The notes beneath the pieces are model-generated. The model saw nothing but the letters and a program-made list of their open reading frames with translations, was not told where the DNA came from and ran no database searches. 64,000 nucleotides of DNA, from the NCBI GenBank assembly GCA_023974075.1, contig JAMFTG010001481.1:1-64000 (forward strand). The letters run 5' to 3'. Below, piece after piece: positions 12,670 to 23,199 of this stretch. How positions within the stretch are numbered: the first letter of the stretch is position 1; each line of letters begins with the position of its first letter. Source of the stretch: Chaenocephalus aceratus. Its lineage: Eukaryota; Chordata; Actinopteri; Perciformes; Channichthyidae. The translations under genes were made by a program, and so were the position numbers.

Positions 12670-13805
12670 GGCTGCGGCCACACAAGGACGAAAACGGCCT
12701 AAACGCATAGGATTAACGCAAACGCAACAAGCTTCCGTCCACACGCAATAGTTATCCGGATAGTGTCTGCCCACACGAGACCCGCTCCGTTTAGCTCCAA
12801 CCGCTGGAGAAGCTGCAGTACATGTGCCGAGCCTGTACGTGGCGCTGTAACTTCCTCCACAAAAGCAGTGAAGAAGCATGGTTGTCATGGTTGCCCTTCT
12901 GTTTATTCTCCGCGGTGGGGCCGAGGGAACCGGCAGAGTTTTCGCCAGTCAGCGTGTATTAACGTTAAATCTTCCGGACAAAATGATAAAAGTGCGGTCA
13001 AAGGTCTTCTTTGTTATTTATTGAGCTTTAAAACAAATGAATAACGACTCTATATAATATAATTGATAAAATACACGGAGCCTCTCTTTTCCTCCCTCTC
13101 TTGGGGACAGCGTCAGTGTCTGTCTCATGCAGCGCTGATCCAGTACTGAGTGACCCGGGCGACAGTAAAAATAAACATATTTATAACTAGTTAGTTTGAG
13201 AGGTAATTAAAATAGCTAAGGGTGATGATCTGACTTGAAGTGTGTGTGTTGCTGCAGCGGGAGGAGCTGCAGGTGTAGCAGAGCTGCGTGTCTCCGTCCT
13301 GTCAGATTAGACACTCACTCGCGTTTAGGTCCATATCGAGAGAAAGATAAATAATCTGAATTCAGGGTGCAGTTTACTTTGACGCGGGGGTGAGCAGCAG
13401 AGGTGGGGAGAGGCGGGGCTATTGCCTCATCATTATTGCTGTAGATGTTGCACAAACAATGTAGCATGGTCAATAGCGTCCGTAGCACGATAGCAACTCT
13501 GCGATCCGCCATTGTTGTTGGTGGCGAAACACTTCAGCACTGGCGCGGGGTAAGCGGAGGTGAGCAGAAGATGGTGGGGAGAGGCGGGCTATTGCGCAAT
13601 CACTATCAGTGATCTGAAAATGTTCGGATAGGGCGCACACACGGAGCCGTTTTGACCCCCCCAGAGAGTGGCGTATGCATTTCTATCCACCTTGCGACCC
13701 GTTATCGTTTAGTGCCGTATTCGGTCGTCCTCGTGTGGCCGAACGGTCTATATGACACTAAACAGTAACGCAAACGACCGAATTCGTCCTCGTGTGGCCG
13801 CAGCC
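12670..13805. mobile_element. Non-autonomous PIF/Harbinger-like DNA transposon
   Basis: The terminal inverted repeats begin GGCTGCGGCCACAC(A/G)AGGAC and match at both ends for about 20 bp. Both ends are flanked by TTA (12667-12669 and 13806-13808), the three-base duplication typical of PIF/Harbinger. A second inverted copy of the end motif lies at about 13724-13741. An internal block (GGGGAGAGGCGGG, CTATTGC) is repeated near 13400 and 13570. There is no transposase ORF. Confidence 0.8.
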
Positions 13806-14230
13806 TTAAAGAGGCACCATTGTGCTTTTCAGGATTTAGGTTTAGAGTGTTCTGTAGGTTAGGGTTGTGACCCAGCCCTACAGATAATGCATTAGGTGTG
13901 AAAGTCCAGCCCCTCAGTAAGAAGCTAATGGCACCTTCCAGACGTTACGAGTGGTCGCAGTAACAGCAAGCGCATGCATGATGTTTTATCTCCAAACAAA
14001 ACCCTGAAGCAAAACGTCCGATTACAACAATCGTTAGCGCTGACGAAGGTTTAGTGTTTGAGTCCACACGTTTAATGTTAGCTCAGGATGATCATAACCA
14101 CAAGGCTGCCGTTATGACTGCGTGTAATGCACCTTATGAGCAATGCAAGGGGCCCGGGAGCATCTGGGTGGAGGTGAAAGCGTGAATGTGAAGGAGAGCA
14201 CCGCGGCAACAAGGAAGGAGCTCAGAGCGG

Positions 14231-14443
<213 letters not shown>

Positions 14444-14446
14444 CCC

Positions 14447-14569
14447 TAACCAAGTCTTCACCCTAATATTAATGATGCCCCTTATGGGACCTCCAATTTG
14501 TCCCCATAAGGGAGCCAGTCCCCACACGTGAATATGTAAACAGATTTAGGTCCCCACAAGTATAGTAAT
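14447..14569 (+). repeat. CA-linked dispersed repeat, copy 1 (split by a transposon)
   Basis: Contains AACCAAGTCTTCACCCTAA, GTCCCCATAAGGGAGCCAGT and TCCCCACAAGTATAGTAAT. It is cut by the hAT element at 14570 and resumes at 17224 with AGTAATGCTAG. Other copies are at 17292-17466, 29600-29790 (inverted), 61735-61915 and 62386-62563. Confidence 0.88.
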
Positions 14570-15372
14570 CAGGGTTCTTACACCTTTTCCAAAGTCAAAT
14601 TCAAGCACTTTTCAAGGTGCATTTTCCAGCTTTTCCAGCATCTTACAGCTGTTGTAAATTACATATTTATATACACATACTCAAATGATTATTTCCCTAC
14701 CTCACATTAAATCAGATGTTCTTATGCTATAAACAACCACATGTGTGTTTCGTGTAGCCTTCCACAGGATGACAAATTAAAGAAAGAAAACTAAGTTTAA
14801 TATTTCAAAATGAGTGACCTGTACGTAGACTGGGCCTCCCATAATACCTGGCTGAGCCGATATACAACAATCAGCCAAATAACTTCTCAATACATTATTG
14901 ATTAATTGTTGAGGTACTTTTAGGTTGGTAGTGAACGCAAGTCAGAGGTACATGGTGTACTTCTACTCCACTGCAGTTCAGAGGTACATGGTGTACTTCT
15001 ACTCCTCTACAGTTCAGAGGTACATGGTGTACTTCTACTGCACTACATGTATTTAACACCTTTAGTGACTTACAGATCTGGATGAATGATTGAAATCTAA
15101 TCAAGTGTTGAATCAGACTTTAGTTCCACCTGGAGTAAATCCTCCAGCTACCCTGCAGTCTACAAGTACTTCAGACTAGCTGCACCTTCACCAGCTTTGA
15201 GAACACTTTCATGATCAATCATTAGAAAACATATCATATATTATTCTGAAATGGACCAATCTGCACAACGACTACTTTTACTGTCTTTCACTATATTTTG
15301 ATGAGAATACTTCTACTTTCACTTGAGGAACATTTTGAATGAGGACTTTTACTGTAACAGAGTATTCCTAAC

Positions 15373-15995
15373 ACTCTGGTACTTCTACTTTTACTCAGGT
15401 ACAAGATCTGAGTACTTCTGCTTTTACTCAAGTACAAGATCTGAGTACTTCCTTTTACTCAAGTACAAGATCTGAGTACTTCTACTTTTACTCAAGTACA
15501 AGATCTGAGTACTTCTACTTTTACTCAAGTAAAGACCTGAACTACCTACTTTACACAAGACCTGAGTTCTTCTACTTTTACACAAGTACAAGATCTGAGT
15601 ACTTCTACTTTTACTCAAGTACAAGATCTGAGTACTTCTACTTTTACTCAAGTACAAGATCTGAGTACTTCTACTTTTACTCAAGTACAAGATCTGAGTA
15701 CTTCTACTTTTACTAAGTACAAGATCTGAGTTCTTCTACTTTTACTAAGTACAAGATCTGAGTACTTCTACTTTTACTAAGTACAAGATCTGAGTACTTC
15801 TACTTTTACTCAAACAATATCCGAGTACTTCTACTTTTACTCAAGTACAAGATCTGAGTACTTCTACTTTTACTCAAACAATATCCGAGTACTTCTACTT
15901 TTACTCAAGTACAAGATCTGAGTACTTCTACTTTTACTCAAACAATATCTGAGTACTTCTACTTTTACTCAAGTACAACATCCGAGTACTTCTCC
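15373..15995. repeat. 33-bp minisatellite, about 18 copies
   Basis: The unit is ACTTCTACTTTTACTCAAGT plus ACAAGATCTGAGT. Some copies use AACAATATCCGAGT. It lies inside the hAT relic and is an expansion of the motif that ends the related element near 20.1 kb. Confidence 0.94.
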
Positions 15996-16800
15996 ACCTC
16001 TGGTAGCGTATTAGCCTGAATTGTAGCCACAAAATCACGCAGAGCTGCATACAAATAGACTCACAATGGTAATATTTACAAATGTGTACAATGACTTGTA
16101 GGTAATGTTGACTACTCAAGACACCTGACTTATACATCTTCAAAGGAAGACTTTCATTCTGTTCATGTAGTTTTAATTGTATAATACTTCAATTTTATAT
16201 AAAAGACAGTTTGTTTTCATCTGTTTTCAAATAAACAAAGTATTGGCTTTCAGAATATTAAACTTGTTTCGGCAAAGTCAGATGATAAATACAACTTTGA
16301 AGCTTCGGCATAATTACAAGCAGAGAACGGAGTAATTTAACGTCACAGCAAGCAGAACAACAGCCGGTGTTTCTTGTGAGTGTTTCCCCGGTACACAAAC
16401 ACAAAAATAGACAAACACACTCGCGAGCTTCCCCCAGACCAGTAATACAAACGAAAACGTGTCTTCGGGTCAATGTGACTGATTTCGATAGAGCAAGTCA
16501 CATTTGGTTTAGGCACGAAACATACAGTAGAAATACATTGCTTTCAAAATCGCTCTGTGTCGAATCAATAGATTATATTTCATGACTATAACACGAAGTG
16601 CAGTGAGTGCTTCGTCCTCTGAACACCACACGATGGCGACTGTAACGCACATATTAACATAGGTACGCTCCTCTGAAATGATTGTCCCCTGCAATTATTA
16701 TTATCCCTCAATCGAGTTCGCTATTCAGCTAGCTAACGTTCGCTTAAACAAACGTAACATGCAACGTTAGCCTAATCTAAAATGCTCTACTCCGGCGTAC

Positions 16801-16894
16801 CTTTCATGTGGCTCGACAGCGCAGACTCTCGCATCGTTATTTGTTGCAAACTTTGCAGGAGGCTACTCGTGGGCTTGACCCTCGTCTTAGCCAT
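16801..16894 (-). pseudogene. Possible hAT transposase N-terminal (BED finger) fragment
   Basis: Minus ATG at 16894 in a good start context (AAAGCCATGG) gives MAKTRVKPTSSLLQ...ESALSSHMKG, ending at a donor-like AAAG|GTACGCC. In another frame the same stretch reads CKVCNK just before. CxVC...SALxSHMKGKKH is the usual BED-type zinc finger of fish hAT transposases, so I read this as its frame-damaged remnant at the 5' end of the 14570-17223 element. The match is short. Confidence 0.5.
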
Positions 16895-17291
16895 GGCTTT
16901 GTCTTCTGCGAGCCAACGCTCGTTGAAACGGCAACCTGCTGGCACACAGTCACCTATCTCTCATCAGAATGCCCAGGTCACACGTACCACACACACCTGC
17001 AGGTCGCGCGGGAAGATGCAGCGGAGCTGTTTTATGTAGAAGCGAAGCAATGCTTTTCTTTTAATCTAAAAAGCGAACTATTCAGTCAGACAGACATTTT
17101 TTGTAAAAGTAAAGCATTTACATTTTCAAGCACTTTCTCATTTCAACCACCTTTCCCAACCTTGAAAACACCACGTCAAATTTCAAGCATTTTCAAGGAT
17201 TTCAAGCACCCGTACGAACCCTGAGTAATGCTAGAACACACACACCACACACACACACACACACACCCCACACACCCACACCACACACACA

Positions 17292-17466
17292 CACCTGGAG
17301 ACTTATCCTAACCATAACCAAAACATGCCTAACTCTAACCCTTAACCTAACCAAGTCTTCACCCTAAAATTAATGATTCCCCTCATTTGTCCCCATAAGG
17401 GAAGCCAGTCCCCACACGTGACTATGTAAACAGATTTAAGTCCCCACAAGTATAGTAATGCTAGTC
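17292..17466 (+). repeat. CA-linked dispersed repeat, copy 2
   Basis: Begins CCTGGAGACTTATCCTAACC and ends TCCCCACAAGTATAGTAATG, with CA runs on both sides. Confidence 0.9.
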
Positions 17467-17469
17467 CAC

Positions 17470-19055
17470 CACACACACACACACACACACGGTTTTAGTG
17501 TGACTTGTTCCTTCTCTTCAACAATCAGTCCAGATGTTATTACATTTTTCTCCAGTTGTTGCGTTTAGAAAATCTATTCCCGTTCACTGAAACCAGACAT
17601 GTTTACCACTTCCTCTTCACAACGAGTCACTCCTATACGTGGTCAAGTGTCAGCACTTTCAAATAAAACTGAAGAGAAAATCAGCCTGTTCCGGTTGAGT
17701 CCTGCATAGTTTTAATCCTATAGCATTCTCATTGCTATCGGGAGCTGTCATCACTTCTTTTGTGACCGTCTGTTCCTCTGAATATCACACAGACAAGACC
17801 TGCCAACTCCCTCCAGAGCGCAGAGCGGTCTTTCTTATGACAGTTAAGGGATTACAACGGGTGAAAAACCAGCTAAGAGTTCAATGTTATTTGGAGGTAA
17901 ATACAACAGACGCACTTTCGAGGAATAATGCCCAAGAACACTGCGGGTAACAATCCCTAACCAGTATTCAGACGGGCAACTCCTCCTCGGCTAACACTCC
18001 TAAATAAACATGAGGGTGCTTTGAGTCCCTTAGCAACAGGTTACCCAGGAGAAATGATCAGCACGGTACTACGAATGGGTTTAAAGAGGAACTGCTTGGC
18101 GACAAGTCCAAGTGCTCGCTAATGAGCACTTTCCACCGTCTGAGAGGGGAGAGAAGTTGGAAGAGAAGTGAAAATGCTAAAAACCCAGGAAGTAAAATGC
18201 TAATTGCTAAGGATGCTAATACACGTTCCTTACCTATATCTGCACAGGCACCTGTTTTATTATCTTCTGCCGTTCCAAAGTCATGTGGAACTTTAATCTT
18301 GGACGATGGAGGGTGAAACGATCTTGGCACACACAATTATAATCAGCTCGAGCAGCGAATCACCGGGAACACTCGTTTAGCTGACGCTCCCGTTTCTACT
18401 CCCCTCCACACTCAGACGGGGAGGATTCTCTTTCACAAACTATTTCAAAACACATGGTTGTCGGTTTTAAAGAAAGCCGACCCCGAGAAGCTTCTTCCAT
18501 TCAGGCAAAAAGCTCGTCTCCAGACTTACTTCCTGTCTGGTGATGTCACCGTGACCTCAGTGGTAACCAGGCAGCTCAAATCACTGCCCGACGATTATGT
18601 GTCGTCACTTCACACGCGCTGCATCGTCCTGAAGGTTTAAAGTCATCTTGCCGTGGGTGTTACTTTCAAATAAGGCCTTTGAATCTTTGGATCAGTTTTT
18701 TTTCCTCACTATTTGTTCTCATATTATGTTGTGATCACATTTGATTACGTCTTCACTTATTTGTGTTCCAATAAGCGAAGTGAGGTCTTAAACGGACACC
18801 ATGATGATATGCAAGCAAAGCAGCCATTAGCGTGAGATACATCGTCTCACTGCAGCACAGTCAAACGATAAGTCACTTCCGTTTTTTGTTAGCTTGTTGT
18901 ACGATCAGGTCAGCGACATGACGACGCCATCAGGAGCCGGGCGGTGCAGGAACTCAGAGGTGAAGTCAAACCAAAGCAAATCCATAAAGTGTGTGACTGA
19001 GAGAAGGAACATGCAGTGACTGATTCATCAGATGTATGACCATGACTCACTCAAA
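17470..19055. other. clcn5 intron, no feature seen
   Basis: Unique-looking intronic sequence. No exon with conserved residues, RNA gene or transposon end is recognised. Confidence 0.5.
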
Positions 19056-19060
19056 GCATG

Positions 19061-19141
19061 TCACACACACACACACACACACAACACAACACACACACAC
19101 ACACAACACACACACACACACACACCACACACACCACACAC

Positions 19142-19175
<34 letters not shown>

Positions 19176-19208
19176 ACACACACACAACACAACACACACA
19201 CACACACC

Positions 19209-19241
<33 letters not shown>
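19061..19241. repeat. (CA)n array with frequent single-base gaps
   Basis: Roughly ten CC or AA gaps in 180 bp. Confidence 0.95.
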
Positions 19242-19244
<3 letters not shown>

Positions 19245-19450
19245 TTGATTGTGATGTGTAATGGCTGTTTCAGATAGTAGATCGTAAAGAGCAGGATATG
19301 AGGGCCAATCAAAGAGGAGGTATGAAATCAAGAAGGATCAGCAGCTGGGTTTGAGCCAGAGATGCTTTGAATATATGGTCAAACCAAGGTTTAGCCCCCG
19401 GCCCCTCCCCACGCTGTCTCTGGACCCTGACTGGAACCCATCTCTGTTAC

Positions 19451-19587
19451 CTGAGCCGAGTGGAGGGTCATCCTCCGTGGCAGAGAAGTCTAGTGTGGCT
19501 CCTGCAATGTCCACCATCTCGTCATCATCATCTTCTGGGGTGATGAAGGCTGTCAAAGCTCCCGCTGCGGAAACCAGTGTTTTCCAT
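19451..19587 (-). CDS. clcn5: clcn5 first coding exon A (long-isoform N-terminus), with a 1-base insertion
   Basis: From the ATG at 19587 the exon reads MENTGFRSGSFDSLHHP, then after a frame change EDDDDEMVDIAGATLDFSAT and EDDPPLGS. The human long ClC-5 isoform has the same layout (GFQQGSFSSF, an acidic run, DIPATAMDFS, DDVPPLD, recalled), so I take this as the authentic N-terminus. The G-run at 19537-19540 has four bases where three restore a single frame; with that, 45 codons plus one base fit exon B exactly. The donor is GTAACAG. A possible acceptor (AACAG) lies 11 bp upstream of the ATG, so at least one 5' UTR exon should exist further right. Confidence 0.88.
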
Positions 19588-19670
19588 CTCTTCTAATCCT
19601 GTTTACAACACGACAAGAGTCCGGTCAACACACATCCTCTGCCGTTTCATCAGGGTCGTATCAACAGGGG

Positions 19671-20335
19671 TGTGAAGTAACGTTCACTAGAGTACTGTAC
19701 TTAAGTACAATTTAGAGGTACTTCTACTTTACTTGAGTATTTCTATGTTATGCTACTCTGTACTTCTACTCCACTACAATTCAGAGGTAAATGGTCTCCA
19801 TTGAGATGTGGATTAATGATGTGAAATATAACCAAGTGTTGAATCAGACTTTAGTTCCACCTGGAGTAAATCCACCAGCGTCTGCAGTCTACAAAGCCAT
19901 TCAGACTAGCTGCACCTTTACCAGCTTTGAGAACACTTTCATGATCAATCATTATAAAATATATCATATATTATTCTGAAATGGACCCATCTGCACAATC
20001 ACTACTTTTGGTACTTTAACTATATTTTGATGCTGATACTTCTGTATTTATACTTGAGTTAAATGCAGGACTTTTACTGTAACAGAGTATTCCTACACTC
20101 TGATACTTCTACTTTTACCATGACTTTTACACAAGATCTGAGTACTTCTCCCACCTCCGATAAAGACATTAAATACACTTAGTTGAGTAAAAGTACACTA
20201 TTTACCTCTCAATTATAGCGAGGTAGAAGTACAAAACAGCGAAAAATGTAGATACTCAAGTACAAGTACTTCAAAATTGTACTAAAGTACAATAGTTGAT
20301 TAAATGTACTTAATTACTTAAGTGCACCAATGCAT
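19671..20335. mobile_element. Dispersed terminal-inverted-repeat element
   Basis: Imperfect inverted repeats pair 19691-19770 with 20220-20295 (TGTACTTAAGTACAATTT against AAATTGTACTAAAGTACA). The interior (GAATCAGACTTTAGTTCCAC, GAGAACACTTTCATGATCAA) is shared with about 15090-15420 inside the hAT relic. Boundaries and target duplication are not certain. It lies 80 bp upstream of the clcn5 start codon. Confidence 0.7.
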
Positions 20336-20339
20336 CATA

Positions 20340-21357
20340 GCCAATGATGTCAGCACAGCTCCAGTTACAAGGAACTTTTTTCGCAACAATGTCCGCCACT
20401 ATTCTTCGTTTTATTAATAGAACAATAGAGAAAAGAAGATAACTAGCCTAACGTTAGCTTAAGCCGTCACTGTGGTGACAAACTGACAAAAATAACCGTT
20501 GGTCTTACGTACTTGCTTACGTTAATTGTCAACACGCTCGACCCACTTTACATGTATTTTATAAATAAGGAAGGAATAATGGTAGAACATGGGTTGTTTT
20601 TTACCTGGAAGAAGGAAGCTCGGAAGAAGTCTTGTGACTCGGATTTGTCGTCTTCTAACTGATTATGTCAACAGTAGCCAATGTAAACTTGAAGCTTTGC
20701 AGAAATCCTGCGTCATCCTCCGACCTAAAAACAGCTTTCAAAAGGTAGGAAATCACGTATGAGAAACCATAGTTTAATATTATGTTGGTAAGGTGCAACA
20801 AATAACGAACTAGATGGAAATTGCCCGCAGTACGTGGTGTTTTGCGACTTAAAACTGCAAAAGCTAGCGTCAAGTTAGATAGAATAGCTACAACTTCCGG
20901 TTAAGGTCTACCTAATTGTTTGGTCGATTATGAATTTAAAGTACAACATATTTGCTGCAACCGATGGCATTTTTCTTCTATAGTTGAACAGTTATATCTT
21001 AATTGTATACCTACATGTTTGTCCTCTACGATACATTAAATCGTTCCTCTTTTCTTCCGAGATGTCACATTGTACGTTTTATGTTGAAGGTCAAATCTCC
21101 CCTTTTCCGGTTAGCGGACTCATCACAGCTGCCTTGACGTGTTAATCTGCACACCAGGAATGTTAGTCGAGTCAAGAGCTATCAATGCTTCTCCATATGG
21201 GTCAATGGAGCAGTTCGACTAATCGGTAATCTCTTATTTTTTTACTGCAATAAAATACACATGACTTTTTCAAGGGGAGTTAAATAGCATACAAAAAAAT
21301 AAATGTGTGGTATTCATATCGCAAGAGAATAAATAAGTTATTCAATAGATGTAAATA
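20340..21357. other. Intergenic DNA upstream of clcn5
   Basis: Contains the candidate 5' exon and ETS motif described at 20605-20900; otherwise AT-rich with no recognised feature. Confidence 0.5.
20605..20900 (-). promoter_or_regulatory. Candidate clcn5 5' untranslated exon and promoter
   Basis: The minus strand has a consensus donor CTTCCAG|GTAAAA at 20605/20604, about 1 kb upstream of the first coding exon. ETS-like ACCGGAAGT lies near 20890-20905, a motif common at TATA-less promoters. This suggests a transcription start near 20.9 kb with a 5' UTR exon spliced to the acceptor near 19.6 kb. The evidence is only motif-level. Confidence 0.3.
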
Positions 21358-21400
21358 ATTTAAAGGTCCCATGTCATGGCCATTTCTACTGATCATAATT

Positions 21401-22325
21401 GGGTCATTCTACAGAAAAGGTGGAAGTGCTGTCACTTGCAGACACCAAAATACATGACGTTGACCTCACATTCATTATATTGTTGAATAAATAGAGATTG
21501 TCTTTGCAATGGTACTAAATAAAAAATAAATACAAAATGGTTTTATACGTAAATTGCAATTTATTTAAAATGTCAAGTTCAAGTAACTGCCTTGTCACTT
21601 TGATCATACATAGAAGTGGAGCCTATAGTAGATTTTTTTTCAATAAATAAATCTAATTTATTTACATAACATTACAAGCATTAAATATAACACTGAAATG
21701 GTAGGAAAAAAAACGCTAATTATTATTAATAATATCAAATAAATGTCAGTCACCCAAAATTACGTCATTGGTGTTACTGCTACACAAAACGCTTTTATTT
21801 TTGAAATAATGTACTGTCTCTGAAGTGCCTCCTGTAACAAGAGATCATTTGAGGCAGTGCGTAAGACATAAGTCTGATACTTCTTACTTTGTTTATTAAA
21901 GGGGTCATTTTAGCTTCAAATTTTGCATGCGTCTTTCAAGTCTGTCATTAGTGTTACTCATTGCATAGCCTAGGGGTGAACATTTGAATGGGAACATGTA
22001 TTGTATTGAAGAGTTAAACGATTTTGATATTGACTGAAGCCATATTTGGTCTGACACATTGCAGCCATTTTGTTAAAATGGTAGTGTTTTCTCCAAATTG
22101 TCACTGGTGTTACTCTTCTTCCTGGTAACACGTAACACCAGTGACATTCCTATACAAATAAGCTTTGTATAAAGTATAAAAAACTAAAAATATTGTAAGC
22201 TCTACTTGTTGTGGATTCATCAAGTTAAGAGTTATTGCTATTTAACAGGTTTTAGATGTTTTTAGAAGGAATATATTTCAGCAGATTTGTATCACCCAGA
22301 TTCCACCTTTTCTGTAGAATGACCC
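21401..22325. mobile_element. Nested 925-bp element with perfect 25-bp terminal inverted repeats
   Basis: The ends GGGTCATTCTACAGAAAAGG and CCTTTTCTGTAGAATGACCC match perfectly over 25 bp and are flanked by AATT on both sides (target duplication or part of the repeat). The interior has several GGTGTTAC/GTAACACC motifs. Superfamily not assigned. Confidence 0.85.
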
Positions 22326-22498
22326 AATTCCATTGTTGAGGTCTACTAAAATAAATGTACATTGTGCAATGTTCCAAACTCACATTGGTTTCTCATACAG
22401 CATCTCTGTATAGTATGTGTATTCACTCTGTCCTAAACGGCTTGTTCTGGGGCAGCATAGACAGGTCTTTTCTGTGTTAAGAGTTTTACTTCCTACAG

Positions 22499-23067
22499 CA
22501 GGGGTGTCAAACTCAAGGCCCGGGGGCCACATTCGGCCCGCGACTTCATTTTATGTGGCCCCACAAGAGCTTGCAAAGAATATAATATGTTTATTATACG
22601 GTTACATGCTACAGAAGCATGTTGCCCATAAACTACATGTCCCACAATGCATCTCAAATATGACTTTTTTCTCAGAATTTGCCTTTTTTTCTTCAAAATA
22701 TGCATTTTTTTCATAGAATTCCTTTTTCTCAGAATTTGATTTTTATTTCAAAATGTCACTTCAATTTCTTTTTTCTCCAGAATTTGGCTTTTCTTTTTAA
22801 ATCATTTTGGGACATACGCACTGAAGAGACTTGCAATTATTTGCCCTAGACTTCTGCTTTCAGACGTAGTTAATTATGAAGTTATTACCTATCCGATGAT
22901 AATCCAATGCAGAGGCAATGGATGTAATATAATATAATACATTATTTTATATATATATGATATATTTATATATGTATTTCTATATAGTATTAAAGTTACA
23001 ACCGGGCCCTTTGAGTGCAACCATAATTCTGATGTGGCCCGCGATGAAATTGAGTTTGACACCCCTG
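22499..23067. mobile_element. Nested hAT element (CAGGGGTGTCAAACTCA ends)
   Basis: The terminal repeats CAGGGGTGTCAAACTCAA are identical at both ends, continuing with GGCCCG/GCGGGCCACAT. The 8-bp duplication is TCCTACAG (22491-22498) / CCCTACAG (23068-23075), one mismatch. This is a common vertebrate hAT end. Confidence 0.9.
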
Positions 23068-23199
23068 CCCTACAGGGTTGTACTTTGAGGGTTTGTGACT
23101 CTGCAGACCGTTTTTTTACATGCATAACAAGCTGCATAACACACAAGGGGACGGGCCGGGGGTAATAACCAGAAAAGCATGACATGGGACCTTTAATAA

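Larger units (their letters stand above)
14570..17223. mobile_element. 2.65-kb hAT-type transposon relic with 6-bp target duplication
   Basis: The ends are CAGGGTTCTTACACC and its inverse GTACGAACCCTG, followed inward by several TTCAAGCA(C/T)TTTTCAAG motifs on both sides. AGTAAT is duplicated at 14564-14569 and 17224-17229, and the joined flanks rebuild the known repeat TATAGTAATGCTAG, so the insertion site is exact. Inside are a dispersed repeat also found near 19.8 kb, a 33-bp minisatellite, and at 16801-16894 on the minus strand a possible transposase first-exon stub. Confidence 0.85.
21364..23192. mobile_element. TTAA-flanked non-autonomous transposon carrying two nested elements
   Basis: The ends are AGGTCCCATGTCATG and its inverse CATGACATGGGACCT, flanked on both sides by TTAA (21360-21363, 23193-23196) as in piggyBac or Kolobok elements. 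Subtracting the two inner elements leaves only about 330 bp of its own sequence. There is no transposase. Confidence 0.82.
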
